Shown piece by piece: positions 17,205 to 27,282 of a stretch of DNA of 40,910 nt. The stretch's first letter is position 1. Each line of letters opens with the position of its first letter. Origin of the DNA: Burkholderiales bacterium (GTDB taxonomy: Bacteria; Pseudomonadota; Gammaproteobacteria; Burkholderiales; SG8-41). The notes under the pieces are model-generated. The model did not search any database. It had not been told where the DNA came from and saw nothing but the letters and a program-made list of their open reading frames with translations. A program made the translations under genes and the position numbers. The stretch spans positions 1 to 40,910 of the forward strand of contig JAURHM010000028.1 of assembly GCA_030833315.1 (NCBI GenBank), read 5' to 3'.

Positions 17205-18164
17205 ATGTGGCTTGATCCGGCAAATCCGCAACTCAACAAAAACGGCGAACTGCATCACCTGCTGTCGCTGGAAGGTTTGCCTGCGGACATCCTGCGGCAG
17301 ATCCTCGATACTGCGGAATCCTTTGTCGGCGTCACCCAGCGCGAGGTCAAGAAAGTACCCCTGCTGCGCGGCAAAGCAGTGTTCAACCTGTTCTTTGAAG
17401 CCTCCACGCGCACGCGCACGACATTCGAAATCGCCGCAAAGCGGCTTTCGGCCGACGTCATCAATCTGGCGATCAATGTGTCTTCGCAGAGCAAGGGCGA
17501 AACCGTGCTGGACACCGTCGCCAACCTGTCGGCGATGCAGGCCGACATGTTCATCGTGCGCCATGCCGCCAGCGGCGCGCCATACCTGATCGCCAAACAT
17601 GTCGCATCCGACATCCATGTCGTCAACGCCGGCGACGGCCGCCATGCGCATCCGACGCAGGGCCTGCTCGACATGTACACCATCCGCCACTACAAGGGCG
17701 ATTTCACCAAGCTGCGTGTGGCCATCATCGGCGACATCCTGCACTCGCGCGTCGCGCGTTCGCAGATCCACGCGCTGACCACGCTGGGCTGTCCCGAGAT
17801 TCGCGTCATCGGCCCGAAAACACTGCTGCCCGCTCACGTCGACCGCCTCGGCGTGCAGGTCCATGCCGACATGCGTCAGGGACTCAAGGATGTTGATGTG
17901 GTGATGATGCTGCGCCTGCAGAACGAACGCATGAAAGGCGCCCTGCTGCCGTCGGCGCAGGAATTTTTCAAATACTACGGCCTCACCCAGGACAAACTGG
18001 CGCTGGCCAAACCCGACGCCATCGTGCTCCATCCGGGGCCAATGAACCGCGGCGTGGAGATCGACTCCAGTGTTGCCGACGGCCGCCAGTCGGTAATCCT
18101 GCCCCAGGTCACCTTCGGCATCGCCATCCGCATGGCGGTCATGAGCATCCTCGCCGGGAACTGA
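17205..18164 (+). CDS. pyrB: Aspartate carbamoyltransferase catalytic subunit
   Basis: PyrB condenses carbamoyl phosphate and aspartate to carbamoyl aspartate in de novo UMP synthesis. The 319-residue protein carries the carbamoyl phosphate site [18 protein letters not shown] (about 66-83), [12 protein letters not shown] (93-104), the [11 protein letters not shown] stretch, and [10 protein letters not shown] with [12 protein letters not shown] in the aspartate domain. A short N-terminal extension before the LLSLEGLP segment resembles class A enzymes such as that of Pseudomonas, in which PyrB assembles with an inactive dihydroorotase. That partner gene follows directly (5-bp gap). No pyrI regulatory subunit is present. 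Confidence 0.97.
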   Translation: MWLDPANPQLNKNGELHHLLSLEGLPADILRQILDTAESFVGVTQREVKKVPLLRGKAVFNLFFEASTRTRTTFEIAAKRLSADVINLAINVSSQSKGETVLDTVANLSAMQADMFIVRHAASGAPYLIAKHVASDIHVVNAGDGRHAHPTQGLLDMYTIRHYKGDFTKLRVAIIGDILHSRVARSQIHALTTLGCPEIRVIGPKTLLPAHVDRLGVQVHADMRQGLKDVDVVMMLRLQNERMKGALLPSAQEFFKYYGLTQDKLALAKPDAIVLHPGPMNRGVEIDSSVADGRQSVILPQVTFGIAIRMAVMSILAGN

Positions 18165-18169
18165 TCGCG

Positions 18170-19447
18170 ATGAAAATCCATATCAAAAACGGCCGCCTGA
18201 TCGATCCGAAAAACGGCATCGACGCCAAACGTGACGTGTTTGTCGCCGCCGGCAAGATTGTCGCCATCGGTGACGCCCCGGCGGGCTTCACTGCCAACCG
18301 CGTCATCGACGCCACCGGCCGCGTGGTCTGCCCCGGCCTGGTCGATCTCGCGGTGCGCCTGCGCGAACCGGGCTTCGAATATCTCGCAACGCTCGAAACC
18401 GAAATGAAAGCGGCGATTGCCGGCGGCGTCACCAGCCTGGCCTGCCCTCCCGACACCGATCCGCCGCTCGACGAGCCGGGCCTGGTGGAAATGCTCAAGT
18501 TCAGCGCCAAGAATCTGAATCAGGCGCATGTCTACCCGATCGGCGCACTGACCACCGCGCTCAAAGGCACCAATCTCACCGAGATGGCTGAGTTGCGTGA
18601 TGCCGGCTGCGTCGCGTTTTCGCAGGCCGAAGCGCCGCTCGCCGACACCCAGGTGCTGATGCATGCTCTGCAGTACGCGGCAACCTTCGACTTCCCGGTG
18701 TGGCTGCGTGCGCAGGATCCCGCACTGGCGAAACACGGCGTGGCGCATGAAGGTGAGGTCTCGACCCGCCTCGGCCTGCCGTCGATTCCGGTCACCGCGG
18801 AAACGGTTGCACTGTCGACCATTCTGATCATGGCGCGTGAAACCGGCGCCCGTTTACACATTGCACGTCTGTCATCGGCGGAAGGGGTTGCAATGGTGCG
18901 CGATGCCCGCGCCCGCGGCCTGCGCGTAACCTGTGACATCGGCATCCATCACGCCCATTTGTCGGAAATGGACATCGGCTACTTTGATCCGAACTGCAAT
19001 CTGACCCCGCCGCTGCGCAGCCAGCGTGACCGCGACGCGCTGCGCGCCGGACTGGCCGACGGCACCATCGATGCGCTGTGTTCCGACCACACGCCGGTGG
19101 ATGAAGACGCCAAACAACTGCCCTTCTCCGAAGCCGAACCCGGCGCAACCGGCGTTGAACTGCTGCTGCCGCTGGCGCTGAAGTGGGCAACCGAATCGTC
19201 GCTCGGGCTGTCCGTCGCCATCGACCGCATCACCGCCAAACCGGCTTCCATCCTCGGCATTGATGCAGGGCATCTCGCGACGGGTGCGACTGCGGACGTC
19301 TGCGTTTTTGATCCCGAAGCTTACTGGCGCGTCGAGCCTTCAGCACTGTACAGCCTGGGCAAGAACACGCCATTCTCCGGTTTTGAGATGCGCGGTCGCG
19401 TGACCCACACCTTGGTCAGTGGCAATCTGGTTTACGAAAAGAAATAA
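18170..19447 (+). CDS. Dihydroorotase-like protein, catalytically inactive (PyrC')
   Basis: This 425-residue amidohydrolase-fold protein aligns throughout with type I dihydroorotase but lacks the metal site. The HxH of PGLVDLHVHLREPG reads PGLVDLAVRLREPG; the FSDDG aspartate segment reads FSQAE; the HCED histidine segment reads LRAQD; the HVS histidine segment reads LHIARLS. Only the late Asp (CSDHTP) remains. In Pseudomonas putida such a pseudo-dihydroorotase is needed to assemble the ATCase dodecamer. The immediate position after pyrB supports that structural role here. The frame is intact and the spacing tight, so this is not a decaying gene. An active pyrC must lie elsewhere. Confidence 0.9.
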   Translation: MKIHIKNGRLIDPKNGIDAKRDVFVAAGKIVAIGDAPAGFTANRVIDATGRVVCPGLVDLAVRLREPGFEYLATLETEMKAAIAGGVTSLACPPDTDPPLDEPGLVEMLKFSAKNLNQAHVYPIGALTTALKGTNLTEMAELRDAGCVAFSQAEAPLADTQVLMHALQYAATFDFPVWLRAQDPALAKHGVAHEGEVSTRLGLPSIPVTAETVALSTILIMARETGARLHIARLSSAEGVAMVRDARARGLRVTCDIGIHHAHLSEMDIGYFDPNCNLTPPLRSQRDRDALRAGLADGTIDALCSDHTPVDEDAKQLPFSEAEPGATGVELLLPLALKWATESSLGLSVAIDRITAKPASILGIDAGHLATGATADVCVFDPEAYWRVEPSALYSLGKNTPFSGFEMRGRVTHTLVSGNLVYEKK

Positions 19448-19564
19448 CTTTAAAATCAATAAGTTATATCTTCAGGCTGCGCCGTAAGCCGCGCCCTGCT
19501 GTTAAACTAAGCGTGTTTCCCGTGGTCGAACCGGCCACCCCCTGTCGATAACAGAAAACCACTC

Positions 19565-21601
19565 ATGAATCCTTTACTCGATTTTTCGGGGCTGCCCCGC
19601 TTTTCCGATTTCAAACCCGCCGATGTCGCGCCGGCCGTTGAACAGTTGCTTATCGAAAACCGTGCGCTGATTACCCGCGTTGCCGCCGACCCGTCGGCGC
19701 CGGGCTGGGAGAACTTCGTCGGTCCGCTGGAAGACGCCAACGAACGCCTGCACCGCGCCTGGGGACAGGTAGGCCATCTCAACGCCGTGGTCAACAGCGC
19801 TGAACTGCGTGAGGCCTATAACGCGACACTGCCGAAAATCACCCAGTACTACACCGAGCTCGGACAGCACGAAGGCCTTTACGCCAAATTCAAGGCGCTG
19901 CGTGCCAGCCCGGCTTACGCCAGCCTCAGTGCCGCGCAGAAAAAAATCGTCGACAACGAAGTGCGCGATTTCCGTCTTGGCGGAGCAGAACTGCCTGCGG
20001 ACAAACGCCCGCGTTACACCGAAATCCGCGATCAACTGTCGATGCTGGGTTCACGCTTCAGCGACAACCTGCTCGACGCCACCAATGCCTGGTCGCATTT
20101 TGTCACCGATGAAACCGGCCTTGCCGGATTGCCGGACGATGCCAAAGAAGCGGCGCGTGAAGCCGCAGTTGCAGATGGCAAAGAAGGCTGGAAATTCACC
20201 CTGCACGCCCCGTCGTACATGCCGGTCATTCAGTACGCCGACGACTGTGCACTGCGCGAACGCCTGTACCGCGCATACGTGACGCGTGCTTCCGAATTCG
20301 GCGATGCCAAACTCGACAACACGCCGCTGATCGCCGACATCGTCAGGCTGCGCCGTGAAATGGCACAGCTGCTCGGCTTCGCCAATTACGCCGAATATTC
20401 ACTGGAAGCAAAAATGGCGGAAACGCCGGCGCAGGTGCTGGAGTTCCTGCGCGAACTGGCGGCACGCGCCAAGCCCTACGCCGAACGCGATCTGGCTGAA
20501 CTGCAGGAATTCGCGCGCAAGGAACTGGGCATGCCGAAGCTGGATGCCTGGGATGTGCCGTATGCCGCAGAAAAACTGCGCGCCGCCCGTTATGCCTTTT
20601 CGGAAAACGAAGTGAAGCAGTATTTCCCGGAAACCACCGTGCTGCCCGGCATGTTCAAGCTGATCGAAACGCTGTACGGACTGACCATTACACCGACCGA
20701 GGCCCCGCAGTGGCACGGGGACGTCAAATTTTTCTCGATCCGGGATCGCAAGGGTGAACTGGTCGGGCAGTTCTATCTGGATCTTTACGCCCGTAATAGC
20801 AAACGCGGCGGTGCATGGATGGACGATGCGATCACCCGCCGTTCCACACCCACGGGCACGCAGGCGCCGGTGGCCTACCTCAACTGCAACTTCTCACCCC
20901 CGGTCGGCGGTAAACCGGCGCTGTTCACCCATGACGAAGTGATCACGCTTTTTCATGAACTCGGCCATGGCCTGCATCACCTGCTGACCCGCGTCGATTA
21001 CCTCGGCGTGTCCGGCATCAATGGCGTTGAATGGGACGCGGTCGAGCTGCCCAGCCAGTTCATGGAGAATTTCTGCTGGGAATGGGGCGTCGTGCAGCCG
21101 ATGACGCGTCATGCCGACACCGGCCAGCCGCTGCCGCGCGCACTGTTCGAAAAGATCATCGCCGCCAAGAATTTCCAGAGCGGCCTGCAAACTGTGCGCC
21201 AGATCGAATTCTCTTTGTTTGACCTGCGATTGCATTACGACTTCGATCCTTCGGGAAAACAAACTCCCCAACAGTTGCTCGACGAGGTGCGGCGCGAAGT
21301 CGCCGTGCTGTTCCCGCCCGAGTACAACCGCTTTCCCAACAATTTCTCGCACATCTTCGCCGGCGGGTACGCCGCGGGTTACTACAGCTACAAATGGGCG
21401 GAAGTGCTGTCGGCCGACGCCTACAGCCTGTTTGAGGAAAACGGCGTGCTTGATCCGGCTACCGGTATGCGCTTCTGGAACGAGGTCCTTGCGGTCGGCG
21501 GCAGCCGTCCTGCGCTGGAATCATTTGTGGCCTTCCGCGGGCGGACGCCAAAGATCGACGCGCTGCTCCGGCACAACGGCATGGCGCTCCAGGCTGCATA
21601 A
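19565..21601 (+). CDS. prlC: Oligopeptidase A (M3 family zinc metallopeptidase)
   Basis: This 678-residue cytosolic enzyme degrades short peptides, including cleaved signal peptides. The zinc site HELGH lies in VITLFHELGHGLHHLL (about residue 463), with the third ligand in the following VEWDAVELPSQFMENF segment. The helical M3 fold continues to HIFAGGYAAGYYSYKWAEVLSADAYSLFEENG. Length matches the family. The upstream gap (19448-19564) holds an AT-rich patch right after the pyrC' stop and a TAAACT -10-like element at 19503-19508 without a convincing -35. Confidence 0.96.
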   Translation: MNPLLDFSGLPRFSDFKPADVAPAVEQLLIENRALITRVAADPSAPGWENFVGPLEDANERLHRAWGQVGHLNAVVNSAELREAYNATLPKITQYYTELGQHEGLYAKFKALRASPAYASLSAAQKKIVDNEVRDFRLGGAELPADKRPRYTEIRDQLSMLGSRFSDNLLDATNAWSHFVTDETGLAGLPDDAKEAAREAAVADGKEGWKFTLHAPSYMPVIQYADDCALRERLYRAYVTRASEFGDAKLDNTPLIADIVRLRREMAQLLGFANYAEYSLEAKMAETPAQVLEFLRELAARAKPYAERDLAELQEFARKELGMPKLDAWDVPYAAEKLRAARYAFSENEVKQYFPETTVLPGMFKLIETLYGLTITPTEAPQWHGDVKFFSIRDRKGELVGQFYLDLYARNSKRGGAWMDDAITRRSTPTGTQAPVAYLNCNFSPPVGGKPALFTHDEVITLFHELGHGLHHLLTRVDYLGVSGINGVEWDAVELPSQFMENFCWEWGVVQPMTRHADTGQPLPRALFEKIIAAKNFQSGLQTVRQIEFSLFDLRLHYDFDPSGKQTPQQLLDEVRREVAVLFPPEYNRFPNNFSHIFAGGYAAGYYSYKWAEVLSADAYSLFEENGVLDPATGMRFWNEVLAVGGSRPALESFVAFRGRTPKIDALLRHNGMALQAA

Positions 21602-21673
21602 ACGGTGCAACGCGGTATCATTCAGTACTGCTGCTGATGCCTTGAGCCGAATGCAAATTTGCGAGGGGTGCTG

Positions 21674-22246
21674 ATGAACAGAATCGTTTTTCTGATTGCG
21701 GTACTGCTGGCTACCGGAACCGTGCAGGGTGCGCAGCTCTACCGCTGGGTTGATGACAAGGGCCGCGTCGAATGGCGCGACACGCCGCCGCCAGCCAATG
21801 CCAAGAAGGTGGAAAAACGCAGCGTCGGCGGCAGCGTCATCGAAACCAACGAACTGCCTTTCAGCGTCCAACGCGCGATGCGCGATTTTCCCCTGACCTT
21901 TTATGTCACCGATTGCGGTGAAAGCTGCAGCAAGGCGCGCGCCCACCTGAACCGCCGCGGCCTGCCCTACACTGAAAAAAATCCGCAGGAAGACATTGAG
22001 GCCTACAAAAAACTCACCAACGGCCGGCTCGAAGTACCGCTGCTGTTTGTCGGCCGCGAAGCCCTGAGGGGTTACCGCGAAGAAACCTGGGATGCCGCAC
22101 TCGACGGCGCCGGTTATCCGCGCAGCGTCCCGGGTGCTCGGCCGCCGGCCAAACCGGCCGCGGCAACGGTCGTAACGCCACCCCAGCCGGCAACGCCCGA
22201 TGCAACTCCGGCGCCAGCGCCGGCTGCACCCCCGCCGGCACCCTGA
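21674..22246 (+). CDS. Secreted DUF4124 / glutaredoxin-like protein
   Basis: This 190-residue protein has a cleavable signal peptide (MNRIVFLIAVLLATGTVQGA), then a DUF4124 domain (QLYRWVDDKGRVEWRDTPPP, residues 21-40). A thioredoxin-fold glutaredoxin-like region follows (about 70-145), with FYVTDCGESCSKARAHLNRRG and the cis-Pro segment LEVPLLFVG. The cysteine pair is CGESC, a CX3C spacing rather than the usual CX2C. The C-terminal 45 residues are Ala/Pro-rich and probably disordered. A periplasmic redox role is inferred only. ATG at 21674 follows GAGGGG. It converges with napB. Confidence 0.85.
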   Translation: MNRIVFLIAVLLATGTVQGAQLYRWVDDKGRVEWRDTPPPANAKKVEKRSVGGSVIETNELPFSVQRAMRDFPLTFYVTDCGESCSKARAHLNRRGLPYTEKNPQEDIEAYKKLTNGRLEVPLLFVGREALRGYREETWDAALDGAGYPRSVPGARPPAKPAAATVVTPPQPATPDATPAPAPAAPPPAP

Positions 22247-22254
22247 TCGCAATT

Positions 22255-22271
22255 CGCCCGTTCAGCGGGCG
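22255..22271. terminator. Hairpin between convergent DUF4124-Grx gene and napB
   Basis: CGCCCG-TTCAG-CGGGCG forms a 6-bp GC stem with a 5-base loop that contains the napB stop codon. Neither strand has a U tract after the stem, so it is at best a weak bidirectional terminator. Confidence 0.35.
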
Positions 22272-22717
22272 CTGCGGCCCTGGAAGCTGTTTTCGACCAG
22301 CGGCTTGGCATCGACCTGCGGCACATGGCAGCTGTTGCATTGCCAGCGGTTCATGTGCAGCACCGGCTCGGGATCGGCCGCCGTGGGAATCGCGACAAGA
22401 TGGGTGTTGCTGACGCGCGGCATTTTCTTGCCTTTGAAATCATTGCTGATATGACATTCGATGCACGGGTTTTCAGTCACCGTGATTTCGTCATAGTTGG
22501 CAATTGCATGCGGGATCAGCGGCGGCTGACCCTCGAAAGTCCGCTCGATCAGCTTGAGCTCTCCGGGCCGCTTGCCCTGATAGGCCAGATCCTGCGGCGC
22601 CTGATCGGCCTCCGGCACATCGGCGCCGCGCATGGTCTGCAGCTGCTGGACACCGACACACCCCAGAATGGCGGAACACAGCAGCGCCAGCACGATTATT
22701 GTTGTGGTCTTTTTCAT
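22262..22717 (-). CDS. napB: Periplasmic nitrate reductase, dihaem cytochrome c subunit NapB
   Basis: This 151-residue electron-transfer subunit delivers electrons to NapA. It has an N-terminal export signal (MKKTTTIIVLALLCSAILG) and two c-type haem motifs, CIECH and CNSCH, with the conserved HLVAIP and VLHMNRWQCNSCHVPQ context. ILGC near residue 20 resembles but does not exactly fit a lipobox, so membrane anchoring is uncertain. ATG is preceded by GAGGA. It is the last gene of the nap set, 31 bp after napH. Confidence 0.95.
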   Translation of the reverse strand: MKKTTTIIVLALLCSAILGCVGVQQLQTMRGADVPEADQAPQDLAYQGKRPGELKLIERTFEGQPPLIPHAIANYDEITVTENPCIECHISNDFKGKKMPRVSNTHLVAIPTAADPEPVLHMNRWQCNSCHVPQVDAKPLVENSFQGRSAR

Positions 22718-22748
22718 GTTGCAGTCCTCACCGGAAAAAATGGAATGA

Positions 22749-23633
22749 TTATTTCGGCGCTGTTGCAGAAACGCCGGCCATGGAAACGGGATTGTTGAAT
22801 CGGCTGCTCAGGGTAAAAACATCCTTGGAACAGATATCAATGCAGCGGCCGCAATTGGTGCAGTTCGGCGACATCACTACCGGACCGGCGCCTTTGGCCG
22901 CCCCCTTCAGCGGCGAACGCAACACCTGCGGTTCGGGGCACACGGCGAAACAATCCATGCAGTTGTTGCAGCTGTCGCGGCGCTCCGCCGATACGCGGAG
23001 CAAACTCCAGCGGCCGATCAGGCTGAAACAGGCGCCCACCGGGCAGAGATGGCCGCACCAGCCGCGGCTCATCACGAACAGATCAAACAGAAGCACCGCA
23101 AGGATTACCATCCAGCCGGCGCCCATGCCGAAGATCAGTCCCCTGTGCAGCATCGACACCGGATTGATCATTTCCCAGGCAATGCTGCCGGTAATCGCTG
23201 CCAGCGCCAGCGTCATGCCCAGTATCCAGTAACGCGCGCTGCGCGAGATATGCGCGCTACCCCTGATGCCGATACGCCGGCGCAACCATGCCGCAGCATC
23301 GGTAACGACATTGACTGGGCAGACCCATGAGCAGTACGCGCGGCCGCCAATGATCAGGTAAAACAGCAGCACCACAGCCAAACCCAGCAGAGCATTGCGT
23401 TCCACGGCATGTCCGGCGGCCAGTGACTGTATCAGCACCAGCGGATCGGTCATCGGCAGCACATCCAGCGTGCGGCTGTGATTAAGATTGCCTTTGACCA
23501 GCCAGAGGCCCAGCCAGGGTCCAGCCATGAACAGCGCCATCACCGACAGCTGCGACAGGCGGCGCAGCAGCAACCAGCGATGCGTGGCCCACCAGCCTTT
23601 GGCCTGGATCGCTTCGATGCCGATGGCGGTCAT
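22749..23633 (-). CDS. napH: Quinol dehydrogenase membrane component NapH
   Basis: This 294-residue integral membrane protein has about four transmembrane helices and both N-type and C-type cysteine features: CSWVCPVNV and [10 protein letters not shown] at membrane edges, then two 4Fe-4S ferredoxin motifs, [14 protein letters not shown] and [14 protein letters not shown], near the C-terminus. NapH with NapG oxidises quinol and passes electrons toward NapB/NapA. Its start codon overlaps the napG stop (ATGA), so the two are coupled. In the absence of napC in this cluster it is the likely main quinol route. Confidence 0.95.
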   Translation of the reverse strand: MTAIGIEAIQAKGWWATHRWLLLRRLSQLSVMALFMAGPWLGLWLVKGNLNHSRTLDVLPMTDPLVLIQSLAAGHAVERNALLGLAVVLLFYLIIGGRAYCSWVCPVNVVTDAAAWLRRRIGIRGSAHISRSARYWILGMTLALAAITGSIAWEMINPVSMLHRGLIFGMGAGWMVILAVLLFDLFVMSRGWCGHLCPVGACFSLIGRWSLLRVSAERRDSCNNCMDCFAVCPEPQVLRSPLKGAAKGAGPVVMSPNCTNCGRCIDICSKDVFTLSSRFNNPVSMAGVSATAPK

Positions 23634-24454
23634 CGCGGCGCCTCGTCAGACATGCGGCTCTTCAGCCTGCCGCCGGGATCGGAGTGCCCTTCCAGCTTCA
23701 CGCCTTCCGGCAGACGATCGGGTAAATCGATGATGTTGCGATCCTCGACCAGTGATTTGCCGGCCTTGCGCTTTTCCTCCCAGCCAATGCGGTAGTGGCT
23801 ACCCGGCTCACCTTTGGCCAGCGCCACCGGGTAGACCTTGATTGCGGAGACCTCGAGCACGCAGGACGCTTCGCACTTGCCGCAGCCGGTGCACTGGTCG
23901 GAATGCACGGTCGGCAGGAAACGTGTGTGTTTGCTGGTGCGTTCATTGTGCTGAAGTTCCAGCGTGATCGCCTTGTCGATCAGCGGGCACACGCGATAAC
24001 AGACATCGCAGCGCAGCCCGAGAAAATTGAGGCAGGTTTCGTGATCCACCAGTACCGCCAGGCCCATTTTCGCCTTGGTGATGTCGGTCAGCGCCGGATC
24101 CAGCGCGCCGGTCGGACAGGCTTTGACGCAGGGAATGTCCTCGCACATCTCGCAGGGTTTGTTGCGGGCGACAAAAAACGGCGTGCCGGTCGCCACTTCA
24201 TGGCCGGGACGCGCCAGCGACAGAATGTCATACGGGCAATCGCGCACGCAAAGGCCGCACCGCACGCAGGCGCCGAGAAAATCATCCTTTTTCAGCGCGC
24301 CCGGCGGACGGATCGCTCCCGGCGGCAGAGCGCGCGCCTGTTTGCCGTAAAGACCCAGGCCAAGACCGAGCATGCCGACACCGCAGGCCATCTTCGCAGT
24401 GTCCAGCATGAATTCCCGGCGCTCGCTGCGGCGGGTTTGTTCAGGTGAGGTCAT
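23630..24454 (-). CDS. napG: Ferredoxin-type protein NapG (Tat-exported, four 4Fe-4S clusters)
   Basis: This 274-residue periplasmic iron-sulphur protein partners NapH. The Tat signal [20 protein letters not shown] is near residue 10. Four cysteine clusters are visible: [50 protein letters not shown] and [11 protein letters not shown]. The C-terminal 60 residues contain no motif I recognise. ATG at 24454 lies 49 bp after napA; that gap contains a strong hairpin. Confidence 0.95.
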   Translation of the reverse strand: MTSPEQTRRSERREFMLDTAKMACGVGMLGLGLGLYGKQARALPPGAIRPPGALKKDDFLGACVRCGLCVRDCPYDILSLARPGHEVATGTPFFVARNKPCEMCEDIPCVKACPTGALDPALTDITKAKMGLAVLVDHETCLNFLGLRCDVCYRVCPLIDKAITLELQHNERTSKHTRFLPTVHSDQCTGCGKCEASCVLEVSAIKVYPVALAKGEPGSHYRIGWEEKRKAGKSLVEDRNIIDLPDRLPEGVKLEGHSDPGGRLKSRMSDEAPR

Positions 24455-24470
24455 TGGCGTTGCGTTTACG

Positions 24471-24495
24471 GTCCCGTCGCAGCACGCGACGGGAC
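24471..24495 (-). other. Intercistronic hairpin between napA and napG
   Basis: GTCCCGTCGC and GCGACGGGAC form a perfect 10-bp stem around a 5-base loop. There is no U tract. Inside an operon this may slow 3' decay or partly stop transcription, giving different amounts of NapDA and NapGHB. Confidence 0.7.
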
Positions 24496-24503
24496 ATGGG
24501 CCC

Positions 24504-27029
24504 TTAAACCTTCACCACCTTGCAGGCACATTTCTTGAAATCGGTCTCCTTGGAGATCGGGCAAGTGGCATCCAGCGTGAGCTTGTTGACGAGCCGGTGC
24601 TCGTCAAAGAAGGGCATGAACACCAGACCCTCCGGCGGCTTGTTGCGGCCGCGGGTTTCCACACGCGTGGTCACCTCGCCGCGGCGGGTCATCACCTTCA
24701 CTGAATCACCTCGTTGCAGGCCGCGCTTTTTCGCATCGTCCGGATGCATGTACAGCCAGGCATCCGGCATCGCACGGTACAGCTCAGGCACGCGCCGGGT
24801 CATCGTTCCGGTGTGCCAGTGTTCCAGCACGCGACCGGTCGACAGCCAGAGATCGAATTCACCATCCGGCTGTTCGGCGGCCGGCTGGTACGGCAGCGCA
24901 AAAATCCAGGCCTTGCCGTCGGGCTTGCCGTAAAACCTCACGCCTTCGCCTTTTTTCACGTAAGGATCATAACCCTCGCGGAAACGCCACAGGGTTTCCT
25001 TGTTGTCGACGACTGGCCAGCGCAAACCGCGCGCGCGGTGATAGGTGTCGAAGGGCGCCAGGTCATGGGCATGGCCACGACCGAACTGTGCGTACTCCTC
25101 GAACAGGCCCTTTTGCAGGTAGAAGCCGAATTCCTTTGCCTCATCGTTATCAAATCCATTCTGGATTTCTGATAACGGGAATTTGTTGACAGCGCCGTTG
25201 GCATACAGCACGTCGTACAGCGTTTTGCCTTTGTATTGCGGCGCCTTGTCGATCAACTCCGCCGGCCATACTTCTTCGGTGCGGAAACGCTTGGAAAATT
25301 CAACGTATTGCCAGAGATCCGATTTCGCCTCGCCCGGTGCCTTGACCTGCTGACGCCAGAACTGGGTGCGGCGCTCGGCATTACCGAAAGCACCTTCCTT
25401 TTCGGTCCACATCGCCGAAGGCAGGATCAGGTCGGCCGCGAGTGCGGTCACTGTCGGGTACGCATCGGAGACCACGACAAACGCGGCGGGGTTGCGAAAT
25501 CCCGGCCAGATTTCACCGTTGATGTTCGGACCGGCCTGCATGTTGTTGGTGGTCGTGTTCCAATAGAACTTGAGTGTGCCGTCCTTGAGCGCCCGGCTCT
25601 GGGCGACCGCGTGCAGGCCGATCCAGTCGGGGATCGTGCCTTCGGGCAGTTTCCACAGCTTCTCGCTGATCGCGCGGTGCTTGGGATTAACCACCACCAT
25701 GTCGGCGGGCAGGCGATGCGCAAAGGTGCCGACTTCGCGCGCGGTACCGCAGGCCGAGGGCTGACCGGTCAGCGAGAACGGCCCGTTGCCCGGCTCGGAA
25801 ATCTTGCCGACCAGCAGGTGCACGTTATAAATCATGTTGTTCACCCAGGTGCCGCGGGTGTGCTGGTTGAAACCCATGGTCCAGTACGACACCACCTTGG
25901 TCTTCGGATCGGCATAGACCCTGGCCAGCGCTTCCAGCTTGTCCTTGGACACACCGGAAATCTCATGCGCCTTGTCGAGCGTGTACTCGGAAACGAACTG
26001 CTTGAATTCGTTAAAGGTCATCGGCGCCGAGTTGTCCGGATTGCCCTTGGGCTTGCCGTCAGCACCGGGATAGCCGTTGTTGTTGGCCACCTGTTCCAGC
26101 GGATGATTGGGCCGCAGACCGTAGCCGATGTCGGTGACACCTTTGCGGAAATTGACGTTGCGCTTGACGAACTCCTCGTTCACCGCGCCGTTCTGGATGA
26201 TGTAATTGCAGATGTAGTTGAGGATCGCCAGATCACTCTGCGGCTTGAAAATCAGCTCGCTGTCGGCCAGTTCGCAGGAGCGGTGGGTGAACGTCGATAG
26301 CACGTGCATCTTGACGTGTTTGGCGGTCAGCCGGCGGTCGGTAATGCGCGACCACAGGATCGGATGCATCTCCGCCATATTGGAGCCCCACAGCACGAAG
26401 GCATCGGCATGCTCCATGTCGTCATAACAGCCCATCGGCTCGTCGATGCCGAAGGTGCGCATGAAGCCCGCAACGGCAGAGGCCATACAATGGCGCGCAT
26501 TCGGATCTAGATTATTCGAACGGAAACCGGCCTTGAACAGTTTGGCAGCCGCGTAACCCTCCCAGATCGTCCATTGCCCGGAACCGAACATGCCGATCGC
26601 GCGCGGTCCGCTGGTTTTCAGCGCCGCCTTGCATTTCTCTTCCATGATATCGAGCGCCTGCTTCCAGGAGATCGGCTGGAACTCGCCGTTCTTGTCGAAC
26701 TTGCCGTCTTTCATGCGCAGCATCGGCCGGGTCAACCGGTCCTTGCCGTACTGGATTTTCGACAGGAAGTACCCTTTGATGCAGTTCAGCCCCTTGTTGA
26801 CCGGCGCATCCGGGTCGCCCTGTGTCGCCACCACGCGACCGTCGCGGACGCCAACCAATACCCCGCAACCTGTGCCGCAGTAACGGCAGACGCCTTTGTC
26901 CCATCGCACGCCGTCCGTCGCCGCGGTCTGTGCCAGCGCCTCGGCACCGGGAACGCTGATGCCTCCAACTGTGGAAGCCGCACTGATCGCGCTGGCCTTG
27001 ATGAAGTCACGACGAGTCAACTGCTGCAT
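24504..27029 (-). CDS. napA: Periplasmic nitrate reductase, catalytic molybdenum subunit NapA
   Basis: This 841-residue subunit reduces nitrate to nitrite in the periplasm using a bis-MGD molybdenum cofactor and one 4Fe-4S cluster. The Tat signal [15 protein letters not shown] is at residues 4-18. The cluster motif [13 protein letters not shown] is completed by the Cys in GLNCIKGYF. The Mo-ligand Cys is in [23 protein letters not shown] at 27029 follows AAGGAG and comes one base after the napD stop; an upstream in-frame extension overlaps napD and is rejected. Long C-terminal MopB domain ([20 protein letters not shown]) is complete. Confidence 0.97.
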   Translation of the reverse strand: MQQLTRRDFIKASAISAASTVGGISVPGAEALAQTAATDGVRWDKGVCRYCGTGCGVLVGVRDGRVVATQGDPDAPVNKGLNCIKGYFLSKIQYGKDRLTRPMLRMKDGKFDKNGEFQPISWKQALDIMEEKCKAALKTSGPRAIGMFGSGQWTIWEGYAAAKLFKAGFRSNNLDPNARHCMASAVAGFMRTFGIDEPMGCYDDMEHADAFVLWGSNMAEMHPILWSRITDRRLTAKHVKMHVLSTFTHRSCELADSELIFKPQSDLAILNYICNYIIQNGAVNEEFVKRNVNFRKGVTDIGYGLRPNHPLEQVANNNGYPGADGKPKGNPDNSAPMTFNEFKQFVSEYTLDKAHEISGVSKDKLEALARVYADPKTKVVSYWTMGFNQHTRGTWVNNMIYNVHLLVGKISEPGNGPFSLTGQPSACGTAREVGTFAHRLPADMVVVNPKHRAISEKLWKLPEGTIPDWIGLHAVAQSRALKDGTLKFYWNTTTNNMQAGPNINGEIWPGFRNPAAFVVVSDAYPTVTALAADLILPSAMWTEKEGAFGNAERRTQFWRQQVKAPGEAKSDLWQYVEFSKRFRTEEVWPAELIDKAPQYKGKTLYDVLYANGAVNKFPLSEIQNGFDNDEAKEFGFYLQKGLFEEYAQFGRGHAHDLAPFDTYHRARGLRWPVVDNKETLWRFREGYDPYVKKGEGVRFYGKPDGKAWIFALPYQPAAEQPDGEFDLWLSTGRVLEHWHTGTMTRRVPELYRAMPDAWLYMHPDDAKKRGLQRGDSVKVMTRRGEVTTRVETRGRNKPPEGLVFMPFFDEHRLVNKLTLDATCPISKETDFKKCACKVVKV

Positions 27030-27030
27030 G

Positions 27031-27279
27031 TCAGATCTCCTTGTCAGGATCGGATTCGACCTGGTGATAAACCATGGCCACCGACAGCACGCCATCAAGG
27101 CGCTCGATAGCCTCGTAAGTAATGCGGATTGCCGCGTCATCGGCACTTTCCATCGTGATAATCATCCGGCCGTCATCTGCAACGGCATGAAGCTCGACAC
27201 CCTCCAGCGCCGACAGATGCGCGCGGAAACGCGCTTCAATGCCGGGCCTGGCGTGAACAATCAGACTGGAAATATGCAT
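27031..27279 (-). CDS. napD: NapA Tat-signal chaperone NapD
   Basis: This 82-residue ferredoxin-fold cytosolic chaperone binds the NapA signal peptide and prevents premature export. It shows the family pattern: [12 protein letters not shown] at the N-terminus, a central [19 protein letters not shown] and the C-terminal [15 protein letters not shown]. The ATG at 27279 fits the family start; an upstream extension from 27303 has no similarity. The ribosome binding site is merged with a run of eight G residues. It is the first gene of the napDAGHB set. Confidence 0.92.
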   Translation of the reverse strand: MHISSLIVHARPGIEARFRAHLSALEGVELHAVADDGRMIITMESADDAAIRITYEAIERLDGVLSVAMVYHQVESDPDKEI

Positions 27280-27282
27280 ACG

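Noticed and set aside
19520-19545. A GGTTCGA-like tRNA T-arm on the minus strand upstream of prlC
   Set aside because: No acceptor, D or anticodon arms can be formed around it.
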